The notes beneath the pieces are model-generated. The model made no database searches. It was given only the letters and a program-made list of their open reading frames with translations, and was not told where the DNA came from. Position numbers and translations under genes: made by a program. A DNA stretch of 5,748 nucleotides, from the NCBI GenBank assembly GCA_014859985.1, contig JACZKN010000175.1:1-5748 (forward strand). Reading direction: 5' to 3'. Source of the DNA: Candidatus Krumholzibacteriia bacterium. Its GTDB lineage: Bacteria; Krumholzibacteriota; Krumholzibacteriia; LZORAL124-64-63. Below are positions 4,663 to 5,748 of the stretch, one piece after another. Position 1 is the stretch's first letter. Each line of letters starts with the position of its first letter.

Positions 4663-5748
4663 TTGCAGCGGAGACCCCGATCCACCGACGACGGGCGCCG
4701 TCGCCGGCCGGCGCCCGATCGGTCCGGTGCGGGCGTGGCGGCCGCCGCGCTGGCCGGGGCCGCCATCTTCATCCTGCGCTTCGGCGCCTGGGTGGCCTGG
4801 CCGGGGCGCAGCGCCTGGCAGATGGCCTCGCCCGACACCGCCATGCCCTGGCTGGCCTGGCTCTTCTGGCGGCAGGAGCCGTGGTCCCTGCCCTTGGGCC
4901 GGGTCACCGGCTACATGGCCCCCGACGGCACCACCATCGCCCTGACCGACTCGCTGCCGGTGCTCGCGCTGCCGGCCAAGCTGTTGGCATTCCTGCTGCC
5001 GGCCGGGTTCCAGTTCTTCGGTCCCTGGCTGCTGCTGTCGCACGTGCTGCAGGCGGTCTTCGCTTGGCTGCTGGCGCGCCGGCTGGCGGGCGGGCCGGCG
5101 CTGCGCATCGCCGCGGCAGCCCTGCTCTTCTTGTCGCCGGCGTTCCTGGACCGCCACGTGCACATCTCCCTGAGTGCCCACTGGCAGCTGCTGGCGGCCT
5201 TCTGGCTGTACCTGCGACCGGCGGCGGCGGACCGGGCGCCACGGCGCCTGGCCGCCTGGACCGCGCTGACACTGGTCGCCTGCCTGACCCACACCTACCT
5301 GGGCGTGATGGTCATGGCCCTGGGCGCGGCCTGGGCCGTGCGGGACGCAGCCGTCGGGCGCACGCTGCGGCCGGCGGCGGCGGCCGCCGCCCTGGTGCTG
5401 ATGGCCGGCACGGCGGCGGTCTGCTGGTTCGGCGTGGGCTTCCTGGAGGCCGGAAACGTGGCGGGCTCGTCGTCCAGCACCTATGGGCGGTCGTACCTGA
5501 ACCTGGACTTCGCCTGGAACGGCTTGGGCCGCTCGCTGCTGCTGCCGGCCCGGCCCCTGGCCATCGCCAACGACATCGAGTCGTTCAACGCCCTGGGCGC
5601 GGGGCTGCTGCTGGTGGTGGCCGGGGCAGCGGTGCTGGCGGCGGCGCGGCGCGAGGCACGGCCCGCTTGGCGGCGGCACTGGCCCCTGGCCGTGGTGCTG
5701 GCCGGTTGCCTGCTTTTCGCCCTGGGCGGGCGGCTGGTGCTGGACGAC
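4663..5748 (+). CDS. DUF6311-like multi-pass membrane protein (3'-truncated)
   Basis: The frame is open from TAA at 4609-4611 to the right edge; 362 codons are visible from TTG 4663, and the gene continues outside. The N-terminus is basic and cytoplasmic-looking (RRPRS...GRRRR, residues 3-15). Hydrophobic segments follow at about 24-45, 95-115, 118-138, 147-163, 169-185, 196-226 (possibly two), 237-260, 309-327 and 341-358. After helix 1, a loop carries GYMAPDGTTIALTDSLP (84-100), then LPAGFQFFGPWLLLSHVLQAVF (112-133) and RHVHISLSAHW (164-174). I recognise this order of conserved segments as the DUF6311 family of envelope membrane proteins, which resemble GT-C glycosyltransferases in layout. 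Function is not established, and I infer only a possible link to surface-polysaccharide work. The start is TTG with a strong GGAGG. What stands beyond the window is unknown. Confidence 0.85.
   Translation, partial: MQRRPRSTDDGRRRRPAPDRSGAGVAAAALAGAAIFILRFGAWVAWPGRSAWQMASPDTAMPWLAWLFWRQEPWSLPLGRVTGYMAPDGTTIALTDSLPVLALPAKLLAFLLPAGFQFFGPWLLLSHVLQAVFAWLLARRLAGGPALRIAAAALLFLSPAFLDRHVHISLSAHWQLLAAFWLYLRPAAADRAPRRLAAWTALTLVACLTHTYLGVMVMALGAAWAVRDAAVGRTLRPAAAAAALVLMAGTAAVCWFGVGFLEAGNVAGSSSSTYGRSYLNLDFAWNGLGRSLLLPARPLAIANDIESFNALGAGLLLVVAGAAVLAAARREARPAWRRHWPLAVVLAGCLLFALGGRLVLDD

Noticed and set aside
3873..4907. A 344-codon minus-strand frame opposite the secreted-protein gene
   Set aside because: Antisense shadow; the + strand has a signal peptide, a Shine-Dalgarno and a recognised C-terminal domain.
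4540..5679. A 379-codon frame on the minus strand opposite the DUF6311-like gene
   Set aside because: Composition is low-complexity (Gln, Arg, Pro, Gly), the opposite strand encodes a coherent membrane protein with conserved motifs, and no ribosome-binding site or domain is apparent.

Overview
This is a GC-rich bacterial window with five protein genes; two of them run off the ends. The first is the 3' part of a membrane-anchored protein (+). It is followed by a compact three-gene nucleotide-salvage operon on the minus strand (udk-hpt-guaB), a small exported protein (+), and the 5' part of a multi-pass membrane protein (+). The exported protein ends in a FlgD/type-IX-like C-terminal domain with a PNPFNPST motif. 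That ending, with GC-rich codon use throughout, points to an uncultured high-GC member of the FCB group (Eisenbacteria, Krumholzibacteriota or Latescibacterota-like). This placement is an inference from one domain plus composition, not a phylogeny.

Layout. Positions 1-704: C-terminal portion of a protein with one visible membrane helix and a soluble, TPR-like tail. Positions 705-831: a convergent intergenic gap filled by a very long inverted repeat with 30 bp perfect arms; its symmetry continues outward into the last codons of guaB. Positions 832-3587 (minus): transcribed in the order udk (uridine kinase), hpt (hypoxanthine phosphoribosyltransferase), guaB (IMP dehydrogenase). Gaps are 2 nt and 9 nt, and each downstream gene has a strong Shine-Dalgarno. 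Positions 3588-3929: a divergent intergenic region with an AT-richer core. It holds a consensus-like promoter for udk, placed so that transcription would begin at the start codon, plus a 7-2-7 palindrome. Positions 3930-4556: secreted FN3-like protein with C-terminal sorting-type domain. Positions 4557-4662: a hairpin overlapping a candidate promoter, then a strong ribosome-binding site. Positions 4663 to the end: a DUF6311-like polytopic membrane protein beginning at TTG.

Function. The operon is a coherent salvage unit. Udk phosphorylates uridine/cytidine. Hpt makes IMP or GMP from hypoxanthine or guanine plus PRPP. GuaB oxidises IMP to XMP toward GTP. The flanking genes concern the cell envelope and show no functional link to salvage.

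I see no CRISPR array, transposase, phage gene, tRNA or rRNA, and no convincing new multi-gene system. The observations most worth checking are the guaB-tail quasi-palindrome, the apparent leaderless udk promoter, and the cargo-free secreted protein.
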